From NCEH01 sp040049195 (GTDB taxonomy: Bacteria; Pseudomonadota; Alphaproteobacteria; Rhizobiales; Xanthobacteraceae), in the NCBI RefSeq assembly GCF_040049195.1, contig NZ_JBDZDL010000006.1: a stretch of 64,000 bases of DNA; one strand, written 5' to 3'. The translations under genes and the position numbers were made by a program. The notes beneath the pieces are model-generated. The model worked only from the letters and a program-made list of their open reading frames with translations, searched no databases and was not told the origin of the DNA. Position 1 is the first letter of the stretch, and the number at the start of each line of letters is the position of its first letter. This document shows positions 1-8,878 of this stretch, piece after piece.

Positions 1-1543
1 TCTCCTGCGTCAGGCTGCGGTCGATCAAGGCGATGGCGGTGAGCAACGACAGGCCGAGCCCGAGCGACAGCACCACGGTGGGCGTCAGCGCGCCGGGGCG
101 GTGGATGTTGGCGAGCGCGAGGCGCGCCATGGTGTTGCGCGGGCGCGGCAAGCGGGCGGCGAGCGCCATGATGCCCATGGCCACGAGACGAAGCAGGCCG
201 AACACGCCGGCGGCCGCGCCAATGAAGATGAGGGCCGCGCGCTTGTCCTCCGCCGTCAACACGGCAAGGGTGGCGAGCGCGACCATGGCCAGGGCGCACA
301 GGCCGGCATAGAGCCACGGCGGCTGGCGGCGCTCCTGCCCCAGCGCGTCTCGGAACAAGGTGGAGACCGGAGCCTCCTGCGCCCGCGCGAGCGGCCATAA
401 AGTGAAAGCGAGGGTGACCAGGGCGCCATAGAGCGCGGCCATCGCCAACGCCAGCCCATCCACATGGGGCGCCAGCGGAAAGGGGATGAGGCTCTCGATG
501 GCGTAAGCGGCGACGAACGGCAGCGCGGCGCCGAGCGCAAGGCCGATGGCGATGCCGATCGCCGCGAGGATCGCCACCTCGGACAAATAGGTGCCGAAGA
601 TCGTGGCGCGGGTGGCGCCGAGCGCCTTCAGGGTGGCGATCACGGTCCGCTTGGTGGCGAGGTGGCTTGCAACGGCATTGGCCACGCCCACCCCGCCCAC
701 GAGCAAAGCGGTGAGCCCGACCAACGTCAGATATTGGCTGATGCGCCGGACGTTGCGCTCCAATTGCGGGGATGCGGCATCGCGCGTGCGCACTTCGAAC
801 CCGGCCTCGGGCGCCCCCTCGCGGACGCTTTTGGTATAGGCCTCGAGGGCGTCGGCCGATGGATCATTCAGCAGCACGCGATAGCTCCAGCGCACCAGGC
901 TGCCGGGCTGGATGAGGCGGGTGGCGGGAAGGGCCTGCGCCGAGACCAGCAGGCGCGGGCCGAAGCCGACGCCGGCGGAAAGCCGGTCGGGCTCGGCGAC
1001 CAGCAAGGCGCGGATTTCAAACTTCGCCTCGCCCACGGTGAGCCGGTCGCCGACCTTGAGCGAGAGGCGAGACATGAGCGTCTCGTCCGCGAGCGCCCCG
1101 AATGCGCCGTCGCGCTCCGCCAGAAGGTCGGCCAGCGGCGCGGCGGGTGTGGTCTCCACTTCGCCCACCATGGGATAAGTGGCGTCCACCGCTTTCAGCT
1201 CCACCAAGGTCGCATCGCCATCCCCGGTGCGGGCCATGGCACGCAGGAAAGCCACTTGCCCCACCTTGCCACCAGCGGCCATCAGGGCCTGCTCCTGCGG
1301 GCTCGCCTCACGCTGGATCAAGGTGAAGCCGGCGTCCCCGCCGAGGATGGCGCGCCCCTCCCGGGCGAGCCCGTCGGTCAAGGCACCCGCGAAAGAGCCG
1401 ATGCCGGCAATCGCCATGACGCCGAGCGCAAGGCAGCCCAGAAAAATGCCAAATCCCCGCCGCGCCCCGCGCAATTCGCGCAGCGCCAGCCGCAGGCTCA
1501 CGGGAAGCCGGGAGTTCGCGGGCGCCGGCATCCCGGTGCTCAC
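1..1543 (-). CDS. ABC transporter permease, FtsX/MacB type (YbbP-like), C-terminus outside window
   Basis: Membrane subunit of an ABC exporter of the YbbA/YbbP or LolCDE/MacB superfamily; the substrate is unknown. The first 514 codons are inside the window. After a short cytoplasmic start there is a membrane segment, a periplasmic domain of about 200 residues, then three hydrophobic helices in the FtsX arrangement, followed by the start of a second permease half, as in long YbbP proteins. I start it at a GTG whose bases overlap the TGA of the upstream ATPase gene (GTGA), the usual sign of translational coupling; an in-frame ATG lies four codons downstream. The ATPase encoded just upstream is its obvious partner. 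Family assignment is good, exact transport role is inferred. Confidence 0.85.
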   Translation of the reverse strand, partial: MSTGMPAPANSRLPVSLRLALRELRGARRGFGIFLGCLALGVMAIAGIGSFAGALTDGLAREGRAILGGDAGFTLIQREASPQEQALMAAGGKVGQVAFLRAMARTGDGDATLVELKAVDATYPMVGEVETTPAAPLADLLAERDGAFGALADETLMSRLSLKVGDRLTVGEAKFEIRALLVAEPDRLSAGVGFGPRLLVSAQALPATRLIQPGSLVRWSYRVLLNDPSADALEAYTKSVREGAPEAGFEVRTRDAASPQLERNVRRISQYLTLVGLTALLVGGVGVANAVASHLATKRTVIATLKALGATRATIFGTYLSEVAILAAIGIAIGLALGAALPFVAAYAIESLIPFPLAPHVDGLALAMAALYGALVTLAFTLWPLARAQEAPVSTLFRDALGQERRQPPWLYAGLCALAMVALATLAVLTAEDKRAALIFIGAAAGVFGLLRLVAMGIMALAARLPRPRNTMARLALANIHRPGALTPTVVLSLGLGLSLLTAIALIDRSLTQE

Positions 1544-2253
1544 GCCGTCACCTGCGTGATCGCGCTGTCGGCCTCGATCCGGCCGGAGCGCAAACGCACG
1601 GTCCGCCCGCAGCGGGCCGCAAGGGAGGGATCGTGGGTCACGAGCACCAAGGTGGTGCCGCGCGCCAGATGGGCGGCGAACAGCAGGTCCATGATCTGGC
1701 GTCCCGTGCCCTCGTCGAGATTTCCGGTCGGCTCGTCCGCCACGAGAATGGAGGGATGGGGCGCCAGCGCGCGGGCGACCGCGACGCGCTGCTGCTCGCC
1801 GCCGGACAATTGGGAGGGATAATGGGAGAGCCGTCCGCCGAGCCCCACCGCCTCAAGTTCCGCCGCCGCGCGGGCAAAAGCATCGCCCCGGCCGGCGAGT
1901 TCGAGAGGGATGGCGACATTTTCCAGCGCCGTCATGGTGGGGATGAGGTGGAAGGATTGGAACACGATCCCCACATGGGCACCACGGAAGCGCGCAAGCG
2001 CATCCTCGCCCAAACCCGTCAGCACCTCGCCGGCGACCCGCACTTCCCCGCCGTCCACCTTTTCAAGGCCCGCCATCACCATGAGCAACGTCGACTTGCC
2101 AGAACCCGACGGCCCGACCAGCCCCACGGTCTCGCCCGCGCCGATGGCAAGCGATACGCTCTTCAGCACATGCACCCGCGCCGCCCCGCTGCCGAGCGAG
2201 AGATCCACATCGGTCAGCCGAATGGCAGGCGCGGCAGAGGAGTGAGTATCCAT
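1540..2253 (-). CDS. ABC transporter ATP-binding protein (YbbA/LolD family)
   Basis: ATPase that powers the adjacent FtsX-type permease. The 237-aa protein has Walker A GPSGSGKST near residue 50, a Q-loop at VFQSFHLIP, the signature LSGGEQQR, Walker B ILVADEP followed by the TGNLDE sequence typical of LolD/MacB-type ATPases, and an H-loop in LVTHD. Length is normal. Its stop overlaps the permease start by four bases, so the two are one operon. It is divergent from a tesA-like gene; ybbA and tesA are also neighbours in Escherichia coli, which supports the YbbA assignment. Involvement in lipid or lipoprotein handling is only inference. Confidence 0.92.
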   Translation of the reverse strand: MDTHSSAAPAIRLTDVDLSLGSGAARVHVLKSVSLAIGAGETVGLVGPSGSGKSTLLMVMAGLEKVDGGEVRVAGEVLTGLGEDALARFRGAHVGIVFQSFHLIPTMTALENVAIPLELAGRGDAFARAAAELEAVGLGGRLSHYPSQLSGGEQQRVAVARALAPHPSILVADEPTGNLDEGTGRQIMDLLFAAHLARGTTLVLVTHDPSLAARCGRTVRLRSGRIEADSAITQVTA

Positions 2254-2398
2254 GCGGTCTCAGGTTGGTTCGCACGTCGCGCGGCAGCAGGCGGGGCGTT
2301 TCACATGGCTCCGCATGGCGCGCGCGGCGGCGCTGGGATGGACGCGTCGGAAACGCGAGGCCGGACGTCCGGCGCTCGGGGCATATGGAACTTCATTC

Positions 2399-3046
2399 AT
2401 GTTCAGGGAAGGGCTGATCGCACTTATGGTCGCATTCACGTTTGCGTCAGCACCGGCCGCCGCGAAGACGGTGAAGCTGGTGGCCTTCGGCGACAGCCTG
2501 ACCGCCGGTTACAACCTGCCCCGCACCGACAGCTTCGCCGCCCAGCTCGAGGCCGCCTTGCGGGCCAAGGGCTATGACGTGAGCGTTACCAATGCCGGCG
2601 TTTCCGGCGACACCGCGAGCGGCGGCCTCGCCCGGCTGGACTGGAGCGTTCCCCAGGGCACCGACGGGGTGATCCTGGAACTCGGCGCCAACGACATGCT
2701 GCGCGGGCTCAATCCTGACATTCCCCGCAAGGCGCTGGGCGAAATCATCACGCGGCTCAAGGCGCGCAACATTCCCGTCCTGCTGGCGGGTATGCGCGCC
2801 TCCACCAATATGGACGCGGCGTATCGGCGCGAGTTTGATTCCATCTATCCCGATCTCGCCAGCCAGTATGGGGTGCCGCTGTATCCCTTCTTTCTCGACG
2901 GCATCGTCGGCGACCGCAGCCTGAACTTGCCGGACGGCCTCCACCCGACGGGACGGGGCGTGGCGCGGATCGTCTCCGGCATCCTGCCCCAGGTCGAGGC
3001 ATTCCTCGCGCAGATCGGGGTCCCGAAACCGGCGGGCGCTCAGTAG
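2399..3046 (+). CDS. tesA: Arylesterase / acyl-CoA thioesterase I, SGNH hydrolase (TesA-like)
   Basis: Periplasmic lysophospholipase/thioesterase/arylesterase of the GDSL (SGNH) family. From the chosen ATG, residues 1-22 form a signal peptide ending in APAAA. Block I FGDSLTAGYN places the catalytic serine at residue 33; block III is ELGANDML with the conserved Asn; block V DGLHPTGRG holds the Asp-His pair. The 215-aa length fits TesA. The reading frame is open upstream to 2252, but that start would overlap the divergent ATPase gene and bury the signal peptide, so the ATG at 2399 is preferred. The 3' end overlaps the convergent gene by seven bases. The in vivo substrate cannot be told. Confidence 0.92.
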   Translation: MFREGLIALMVAFTFASAPAAAKTVKLVAFGDSLTAGYNLPRTDSFAAQLEAALRAKGYDVSVTNAGVSGDTASGGLARLDWSVPQGTDGVILELGANDMLRGLNPDIPRKALGEIITRLKARNIPVLLAGMRASTNMDAAYRREFDSIYPDLASQYGVPLYPFFLDGIVGDRSLNLPDGLHPTGRGVARIVSGILPQVEAFLAQIGVPKPAGAQ

Positions 3047-3891
3047 CGGTAGAGGGCGGCGAGGACGAGCCCGTTCTCCTGCAAGGCGTTGCGCGCGAAA
3101 TATGTGGTCACCACACTCGCCTGGACCGCGAAGCTGTCGGACAGGTCGTACATCACGCCCATCTGCAGCTTGTAATACTCATAGGACGCATCGAAATAGG
3201 GCGCCTCCCCCGCCCCTTCGGACATCACATTGAAGGATTGGGCGAGCACCAGCCAGCGCGGCGCGATGCGCACGCCAAGAGTCGCGTCCAGCCGCCATTC
3301 ATTGGGCGGCGCGCCGAAGCGCAGACGCTGGGCCAGTTCGAGATCGAAAAACGACGGCAAACCCCACAGCACGAAGTTGAAGCCGGCAAGCGCCCGCAGG
3401 TCCAGTTCGCCATTCACATAGCCGATGACCGCGGGTCCCTCGCTCGGCTTGGCGCCGGGAAAGCGCGCCACCGCCTGGAGCGACACCACGAAGCCGTCGC
3501 CCTCCGCGATCTTCACCCGGCCGCCCAGATCGGTATAGCCGGGCCCGAGATAGGACGTATCGGCCGGGCTGCCGAGGGAGATGGAGAGCAGTTCCGGCGC
3601 CAGGATCAAGGTGAGGCTGTCAGACGCGCCCACCTCCATGAACAATTGGGTGGAGACCTTGTCATAGGTCTGCGCCGCATAAAGATTGGACGAGCCGACG
3701 AAAGCATGGTCCGCGCGCGTCATGGTCGATTGAAGATAGGCCTGGACGCCGGATTCCTTCAGCGTCCAGGCGCCCGCGCAGGCGCGCTGGGGCGTCGAGG
3801 CCAGCCCGCAGACCGCCAGCACGGCGCAAATCGCCGAGCCAATGGAAAGACGCCCCCCAGCGCCCATGAATTTGACCCCCGCTCGGGGCAT
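3040..3891 (-). CDS. Conserved outer-membrane beta-barrel-like protein, function unknown
   Basis: No named family recognised. The 283-aa product has an N-terminal hydrophobic signal (SAICAVLAVCGLA) and a likely cleavage site near ACAGA. The mature part alternates short amphipathic strands rich in Leu, Tyr, Phe and Gly, and ends in an aromatic residue (LYRY), the usual terminal signature of outer-membrane barrels recognised by BamA. I infer a surface or outer-membrane protein. No clear ribosome site decides between the ATG at 3891 and a second in-frame ATG at 3867; the latter gives a more standard signal peptide. It is convergent with and slightly overlaps the tesA-like gene. Confidence 0.7.
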   Translation of the reverse strand: MPRAGVKFMGAGGRLSIGSAICAVLAVCGLASTPQRACAGAWTLKESGVQAYLQSTMTRADHAFVGSSNLYAAQTYDKVSTQLFMEVGASDSLTLILAPELLSISLGSPADTSYLGPGYTDLGGRVKIAEGDGFVVSLQAVARFPGAKPSEGPAVIGYVNGELDLRALAGFNFVLWGLPSFFDLELAQRLRFGAPPNEWRLDATLGVRIAPRWLVLAQSFNVMSEGAGEAPYFDASYEYYKLQMGVMYDLSDSFAVQASVVTTYFARNALQENGLVLAALYRY

Positions 3892-4090
3892 TTGTGCCCC
3901 CGACCGCTCCGCTCATGCTATCATGTAATCGGTCCGGGAGCGGGATGGCAGGCGCAGGTGACGTTGCGGAAATTTCATGAAACGGTCTCTTGCCGCCACA
4001 TTTTGAACCCACCATATTGAACGTGAACCGTTGGGGCGGCTCGGCCGATAGACCGGGCGCATGATCCCACGGTCGAAGTGGAGAATGACG

Positions 4091-4879
4091 ATGTCCGATT
4101 ATGATCGCAACGTCGCCGGGCGTTACGGAACGACGGTGACGCGCTCGGAGGCCGCGATCGACCAGGGCCTCCGCAGCTATATGCTGAGCGTCTACAATTA
4201 CATGACCCTCGGCCTCGCCATCACCGGCCTGGCCGCGCTGGGCGTGTTCATGCTGTCCGTCACCACCGACCCCAGCCAGGCGGCGGGCCAGGTGGCCGGC
4301 GGCATCATGCTGACCAAGTTCGGCTATGCCCTGTTCGTAAGCCCGCTGAAGTGGGTGGTGATGCTCGCCCCTCTCGCGGCGGTGTTCTTCCTCAGCTTCC
4401 GCATTCAGAACATGAGCGTGGGCGCCGCCCAGGCCACCTTCTGGGTCTATGCGGGCTTGGTGGGCGTATCGCTCGCGACGATCTTCCTCGTGTACACCCA
4501 CGAGAGCATCGTGCGGGTGTTCTTCATCACCGCTGCCACGTTCGGTGCGCTGAGCCTCTACGGCTACACCACCAAGCGTGACCTGTCGGCGATGGGCTCG
4601 TTCCTGATCATGGGCCTGTTCGGCATCATCATCGCCTCGGTGGTCAACATCTTCCTCGGTTCCACGATGCTTCAGTTCATCGTGTCCGTGGTCGGCGTCC
4701 TGGTGTTCGCGGGCCTCACCGCCTACGACACCCAGCGCATCAAGGAGATGTATTTCGCCGGCGACGACAGCTCCACCATGGGCAAGAAGGCCATCATGGG
4801 CGCGCTCGCCCTGTACCTGGACTTCATCAACCTGTTCATGATGCTGCTGCAGCTGTTCGGCAACCGCAACAGCAACTGA
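4091..4879 (+). CDS. Bax inhibitor-1 / YccA family membrane protein
   Basis: Seven-transmembrane protein of the BI-1/YbhL/YccA family. Members can be pH-sensitive calcium leak channels or modulators of membrane proteolysis; the bacterial role is not firmly settled. The 262-aa product has the family's even run of hydrophobic helices and the conserved C-terminal block with YDTQRIKEMY, then ALALYLDFINLFMMLLQLFG. Earlier in-frame ATGs lie at 4061 and 4085, but GGAG at 4080-4083 is seven bases before the ATG at 4091, and the resulting MSDYDRN start looks normal for alphaproteobacterial members. It is monocistronic and followed by a strong terminator. Confidence 0.92.
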   Translation: MSDYDRNVAGRYGTTVTRSEAAIDQGLRSYMLSVYNYMTLGLAITGLAALGVFMLSVTTDPSQAAGQVAGGIMLTKFGYALFVSPLKWVVMLAPLAAVFFLSFRIQNMSVGAAQATFWVYAGLVGVSLATIFLVYTHESIVRVFFITAATFGALSLYGYTTKRDLSAMGSFLIMGLFGIIIASVVNIFLGSTMLQFIVSVVGVLVFAGLTAYDTQRIKEMYFAGDDSSTMGKKAIMGALALYLDFINLFMMLLQLFGNRNSN

Positions 4880-4922
4880 TCGCCAGCATCCGGTCCGCCC
4901 CTTGCGGCGGGCACATATGAAG

Positions 4923-4952
4923 AAGGCCCCGGCTCGCGCCGGGGCCTTTTTT
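4923..4952 (+). terminator. Rho-independent terminator of the Bax-inhibitor-1 gene
   Basis: GGCCCCGGC (4925-4933) and GCCGGGGCC (4938-4946) form a perfect 9-bp GC stem with a TCGC loop, extended by an AA/TT pair and followed by six T. It sits 45 bases after the stop codon. It may also act on the converging APC permease transcript through the A-rich complement. Confidence 0.92.
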
Positions 4953-4980
4953 CATGCCCAACCGCCATGCAACGGACCCC

Positions 4981-6324
4981 TCAGTCCTTCGACAGGCCGA
5001 GGCCCGGACGCAGCCGCAGGATCACTACACCGATCAGGATGAAGCCGATGACCACATAGGGCCAGAGGTTGCCCGGAAACGGCGGCACCGGGAAAAGCGA
5101 ATTGCGGAACGGCCATATCATGGCCACCGTCCCGGCTGCCCCCACCACCCCATAGAGGACGCGCGACCGCACGCCGACCACCGCCATCGACACGGTGACC
5201 GCCAGATAGACCAGGATCACGCACAAGGTGGCGATCGTGGCCACGTCGCCGAAATAATCGCCGGCGCCCAGGAAGGGCCCGATCACGACCAGGCCCAGCA
5301 CCATCAGCGCGCTCATCACGAAAATCGCCCGGGCCGGGGTGCCGTGGCGCGGGTCCGCGACGCCGAGGCCGGGCGCGAGGCCGGCGCGGCCGAGGGCGAA
5401 CAACATGCGCCCCCCGGCGCTCACCGCGCCAAGGACGGCGGAGAAGGCCGAAATGGCGGCGGCCAGATCCAACAAGGTGGCAAATTCCCGCGAGCCGTAT
5501 TTCAGCGCCAACGTGTTGAGCGGTGCCTCGTCAGCCGCCAGAACCTTCATGTTCTCAAGGCCGAACCCCACCACCTGGACATAAGAGGCAAACACGAAGA
5601 ACACCCCCGCCACCACGACCGTGCCCACCACGGCGATGGGAATGGACCGGCGCGGCACATCCATTTCTTCGCTTAAGGTGGTGGCCGCCTCGAAACCGAC
5701 GAAGGACAGCACCGCGAAAACCATGCCATGGGCGATCCCCGACCAGCCGAAGGCCGGGTCCGGCACGAAGGGCGACAGCGAAAGGCTGCCCTGCGCGCCG
5801 ACGCTCCGCAGCACCAGGACACAGAGCACGAGGATGGCCAGCACGGCCGCCGCCTCGAACGCCAGCATGAGACGCGCCGCCACCTGCATGTCCCGATAGG
5901 CGAGCAGGGTGGAGACGAGAAGCGCCGCCAGACCGACGATCAGCCACAGGCCGGGAATCGCAATGCCGTAATTGGCAAGGGCGGCGCGCACGAAATCCCC
6001 CATGAGCGCGGCGACGCCGCTGCCCGACAGCAGATAGGTGAGCATCAGGAGCCAGCCGACCAGAAAGCCGGCGCGCGGGCCGAACGCCTCGGACACATAG
6101 GCATAGGCCGAACCGGCATTGGCCACGCGCCGCGAGAAATAGACGAAGGACAGGCCGACCACGCACAGCGCCACGGTGCCGACCACGAAGGAAAGCGGCG
6201 CCGCCCGGCCGGCGGCCCCGGCGGCGAGCGTCACGTTGAAGGCCATGGCCACCGTGGGCGCGATGATCGAAATGGAAAGCCCGACGGCCTCCAGCGACGA
6301 CAGGTTGCGGCGCAGTCCCCCCAC
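4981..6324 (-). CDS. APC-superfamily amino acid permease
   Basis: Inner-membrane amino acid/polyamine-type secondary transporter. The 447-aa product has about twelve hydrophobic segments, opens with the APC pattern LSSLEAVGLSISIIAPTVAM (helix 1, Gly-rich substrate-binding loop), and carries SFVGFEAATTLSEE in helix 6 and the FSAVLGAVSAGGRMLFALGR block typical of helix 8. The start is a GTG at 6324, five bases after GGAGG on the minus strand; the frame is open further upstream but that part would overlap the divergent acetyltransferase and looks non-conserved. Substrate unknown; the sequence most resembles the ethanolamine/putrescine/cationic amino acid group, which is inference. Confidence 0.9.
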   Translation of the reverse strand: MGGLRRNLSSLEAVGLSISIIAPTVAMAFNVTLAAGAAGRAAPLSFVVGTVALCVVGLSFVYFSRRVANAGSAYAYVSEAFGPRAGFLVGWLLMLTYLLSGSGVAALMGDFVRAALANYGIAIPGLWLIVGLAALLVSTLLAYRDMQVAARLMLAFEAAAVLAILVLCVLVLRSVGAQGSLSLSPFVPDPAFGWSGIAHGMVFAVLSFVGFEAATTLSEEMDVPRRSIPIAVVGTVVVAGVFFVFASYVQVVGFGLENMKVLAADEAPLNTLALKYGSREFATLLDLAAAISAFSAVLGAVSAGGRMLFALGRAGLAPGLGVADPRHGTPARAIFVMSALMVLGLVVIGPFLGAGDYFGDVATIATLCVILVYLAVTVSMAVVGVRSRVLYGVVGAAGTVAMIWPFRNSLFPVPPFPGNLWPYVVIGFILIGVVILRLRPGLGLSKD

Positions 6325-6469
6325 TTCATCCTCCCCACTCTGCGAGACGAAAGCTTTGCTATCGCAGGCGCGGGGGCGCCGCCAACGGCACTTTATGACC
6401 GTTTCGCCGCGCGGTTTCGCCAGACGGAGGCAGGCGGTGCCGGGGTTCAAAAGTCGCGGCGAGGTGGCT

Positions 6470-7054
6470 ATGAACCGGATGATCTCGTTTCTCCGCGCCA
6501 GGACCCGTCCCCTCATGCCCCACGACCCGGTCCACGTTCGCCTCGCCACCCATTCCGATTTGCCCGCCATCACCGCCATCTATGACGCAGCCGTGCGCAC
6601 CGGCACCGCCTCGTTCGAGCTGGAGCCGCCGGACCTCGCCGAAATGACCCGCCGCTTCGAGGGGCTGGTCGCCGGCGGCTATCCCTATTTCACCGCGCTC
6701 GATGCCGACGGCACGGTGCTCGGCTATGCCTATGCCGGCGCCTTCCGGCCGCGCGTCGCCTATCGGTGGACGGTGGAGAATTCGGTCTATGTGTCCGAGC
6801 ACGCGCAGAAGCGCGGCATCGGTCGGGCGCTCATGAACATGCTGATCGCCGAAAGCGAGGCGCGCGGCTTTCGCCAGATGGTGGCGGTGATCGGCGACAG
6901 CGCCAATTCCGGCTCCATCGCCCTGCACCGCGCCTGCGGATTCGAGGATATCGGCGTGCTGAAAAACACCGGCCTCAAGTTCGGCCGCTGGCTGGATACG
7001 GTGCTGATGCAGCGTTCGCTGGGGGATGCGGAAAGCAGCGTGCCGTCCGCCTGA
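6470..7054 (+). CDS. GNAT N-acetyltransferase, phosphinothricin/methionine sulfone acetyltransferase type
   Basis: Acetyl-CoA-dependent N-acetyltransferase of the PAT/MddA subfamily, which acetylates amino-acid analogues such as methionine sulfone or phosphinothricin. Visible motifs: VRLATHSDLPAITAIYDAAV (strand 1/helix 1), TASFE, VAYRWTVENSVYV and the acetyl-CoA loop KRGIGRALM (motif A, Q/RxxGxG/A), then VAVIGDSANSGSIALHRACGFE. GAGG at 6461-6464 supports the ATG at 6470; an ATG at 6515 gives a shorter protein closer to the usual family start but has a weaker ribosome site. Divergent from the permease gene. Specific substrate not determinable. Confidence 0.88.
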   Translation: MNRMISFLRARTRPLMPHDPVHVRLATHSDLPAITAIYDAAVRTGTASFELEPPDLAEMTRRFEGLVAGGYPYFTALDADGTVLGYAYAGAFRPRVAYRWTVENSVYVSEHAQKRGIGRALMNMLIAESEARGFRQMVAVIGDSANSGSIALHRACGFEDIGVLKNTGLKFGRWLDTVLMQRSLGDAESSVPSA

Positions 7055-7071
7055 GGCCGGTCAGGCCAAAA

Positions 7072-7087
7072 TGTTTCACGTGAAACA
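7072..7087. other. parS: parS centromere-like site (ParB binding)
   Basis: TGTTTCACGTGAAACA is a perfect 16-bp palindrome identical to the canonical bacterial parS site bound by chromosomal ParB. It lies in the intergenic space between the acetyltransferase and the LprI-like gene, where an intact palindrome is not imposed by coding. parS sites cluster near oriC, so the site gives a hint on chromosomal position. Identity to the consensus is seen; ParB binding is inferred. Confidence 0.85.
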
Positions 7088-7208
7088 ATGACTTAGCGCG
7101 GACGAAGGATGGTTTACAGCGGTTTCGCCGCGCCTTTCCGGGCGATGAAACCGCGATTTCGGGCGAACGTTCGCGCCGAATGAATCCCGGCCGCGCAGAC
7201 GGGCGGCG

Positions 7209-7583
7209 TCAGAACGGGCCGCGCGCAACGACCCCGTCCACCACGCCCTCGAACACGGCGATGCGCTTCTGGTACGCCTTAGCGATGCAGGCGACGCTGC
7301 TGCCGCATGCCGCGCGCTCCGTCAGGAAGGCGCGCTGCTGGTCCTGCAGGTCGCCCCGCTGCCCCATGCCGACCAGGCGGGTGACAATGGCGTATTGCGT
7401 CGCCATCTTCACATCGAGATCGTTCAGGCTGCGCGTGGCGCAGATGGCCTTCTCGTCCGGCGCCTTGGCGGCAGAGCAATCGAAGCTCGCCGCGCCCGCG
7501 GGCAGCGCCGGGGTGAGAAGGGCTGCGACGAGCAGGCCGCGGGCGAGCACGCCGGCCGCGGCGTCGGACATGGAGCGTTTCAT
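7209..7583 (-). CDS. Secreted lysozyme-inhibitor LprI-like protein (DUF1311)
   Basis: Small periplasmic protein of 124 aa. Residues 1-32 form a signal peptide ending in LPAGAA. The mature part has the LprI/DUF1311 pattern: FDCSAAKAPDEKAICATRSLNDLDVKMA, a QR(D/A)FL segment and paired cysteines (DCS, ICA, ACG, ACI) likely forming disulfides. The family has been linked to lysozyme inhibition in mycobacteria, but most members have no tested role. AAAGGAGA lies eight bases before the ATG at 7583. It is immediately downstream of queC on the same strand, with 14 bases between, but a functional link is not evident. Confidence 0.8.
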   Translation of the reverse strand: MKRSMSDAAAGVLARGLLVAALLTPALPAGAASFDCSAAKAPDEKAICATRSLNDLDVKMATQYAIVTRLVGMGQRGDLQDQQRAFLTERAACGSSVACIAKAYQKRIAVFEGVVDGVVARGPF

Positions 7584-7597
7584 CCCGGCGTCTCCTT

Positions 7598-8350
7598 TCA
7601 GCTTCGCGTGGCGGCGAAGCGGTGATAGCCCTGCGCCCGCAATTCGCAGGCCGGGCAGGTGCCGCAGCCGTGGCCCCAGTCGTGGCGTGCTCCGCGTTCG
7701 CCACGATAGCAGGTGTGGGTTTCCTCCACGATCAGATCCACCAGTGCCGTGCCGCCCAATTGCGCGGCCAGCTCCCAGGTCTGCGCCTTGTCGATCCACA
7801 TCAGCGGGGTGTGGAGCACGAACCGGCTGTCCATGCCGAGGTTCAGCGCCACCTGGACCGCCTTGATGGTGTCGTCGCGGCAATCGGGATAGCCGGAGAA
7901 ATCGGTCTCGCACATGCCGCCGACGATGTGGCGCAGGCCGCGCCGATAGGCGAGCGCGGCGGCGAAGGTGAGGAAAACGATGTTGCGGCCGGGCACGAAG
8001 GTGTTGGGCAGGCCGTTCGCGTCCATGGAAATCTCCACGTCGCGCGTCAGCGCCGTATCCGAGACGGCGGCGAGGGCATCGAGGGAAAGGGTGTGGTCAT
8101 CCCGGAGCCGCTCCGCCCAGCCCGGCTTCAGCACGGCAAGCGCGGGCCGCAGCTTTTGCCGGGCGTCGAGTTCCACCCGGTGGCGCTGGCCATAATCGAA
8201 GCCGAGGGTTTCCACCCGCGCGAAGCGCTCCAGCGCCCAGGCGAGACAGGTGGTGGAATCCTGCCCGCCGGAAAACAGCACCAGCGCGCCGTCGGGAGCG
8301 ATGCCCTCTCCCGTCGCCGGGGACGCGGCGGAGGAGAGGGACGCATCCAT
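7598..8350 (-). CDS. queC: 7-cyano-7-deazaguanine synthase QueC
   Basis: Converts 7-carboxy-7-deazaguanine to preQ0 with ATP and ammonia in queuosine biosynthesis. The 250-aa product has the PP-loop LFSGGQDSTTCLAWAL near residue 28, the GFDYGQRHRVEL block, FVPGRNIVFL, and four zinc-binding cysteines in CYRGERG...HGCGTCPAC near the C-terminus. Length and motif order are normal. The ATG at 8350 lies just after the bolA stop, so the two genes are probably one transcript. No other queuosine gene is in the window. Confidence 0.96.
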   Translation of the reverse strand: MDASLSSAASPATGEGIAPDGALVLFSGGQDSTTCLAWALERFARVETLGFDYGQRHRVELDARQKLRPALAVLKPGWAERLRDDHTLSLDALAAVSDTALTRDVEISMDANGLPNTFVPGRNIVFLTFAAALAYRRGLRHIVGGMCETDFSGYPDCRDDTIKAVQVALNLGMDSRFVLHTPLMWIDKAQTWELAAQLGGTALVDLIVEETHTCYRGERGARHDWGHGCGTCPACELRAQGYHRFAATRS

Positions 8351-8352
8351 CC

Positions 8353-8646
8353 CTATTCGCCCGGCGCCTTGGCGTCGATAGCGATGGCGTGCAGGCCCTC
8401 GGCGATTTCCTGGGCCAGCAGCGTGTTCACAAGGCGGTGACGTTCCACCCGGCTCTTGCCGGTGAAGGCCTGGGCCACCACGCGCACCCGCAGATGGGTG
8501 ATGCCGCCGTCCGGCCGCCGGGTGGCCCCGCCATGGCCGGCATGCAGGGCGCTTTCGTCCTCCACGTCCAGGCCGGCCGGAGACAGCCCCGCCTGAAGCG
8601 TGGAGCGGATGCGCGCAAGGTGCGTCGTCGTGGATGAAGGTTCCAT
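8353..8646 (-). CDS. bolA: BolA family protein
   Basis: Small class II KH-like protein (97 aa) of the BolA family, which works with monothiol glutaredoxins in iron-sulfur and iron homeostasis and, in some species, as a transcription factor. It shows the family pattern: DESALHAGHGG, THLRVRVVAQAFTGKSRVERHRLVN and a C-terminal GLHAIAIDA. Divergent from the J-domain gene, upstream of queC. A bolA / J-domain / cobS-cobT order is common in Hyphomicrobiales, which supports the call. Confidence 0.93.
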   Translation of the reverse strand: MEPSSTTTHLARIRSTLQAGLSPAGLDVEDESALHAGHGGATRRPDGGITHLRVRVVAQAFTGKSRVERHRLVNTLLAQEIAEGLHAIAIDAKAPGE

Positions 8647-8878
8647 GGACCAAGAGGTAACGCCGCCGTCGGCGCCCCGTCAATGCGGCCGAAAGCGCGG
8701 CTGCGATGCACAGGATCGGATTATTGCGCCATGGCGCAAACGCGCCGAGGATCCTATATCTGGCGGGACGCCAGGCGCGTTATCGCGTCGCGGCCGCTTC
8801 CCGGCACCGCCTCAGGCGGCCTTCCTGTTTTCATTCCCTCAGCTTGCCGCACTGCGGCGCGACAGCCATAATCGAATT

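Noticed and set aside
2290..2310. Half parS-like word GTTTCACATGG upstream of tesA
   Set aside because: Only the left half matches the 16-bp consensus; not palindromic.
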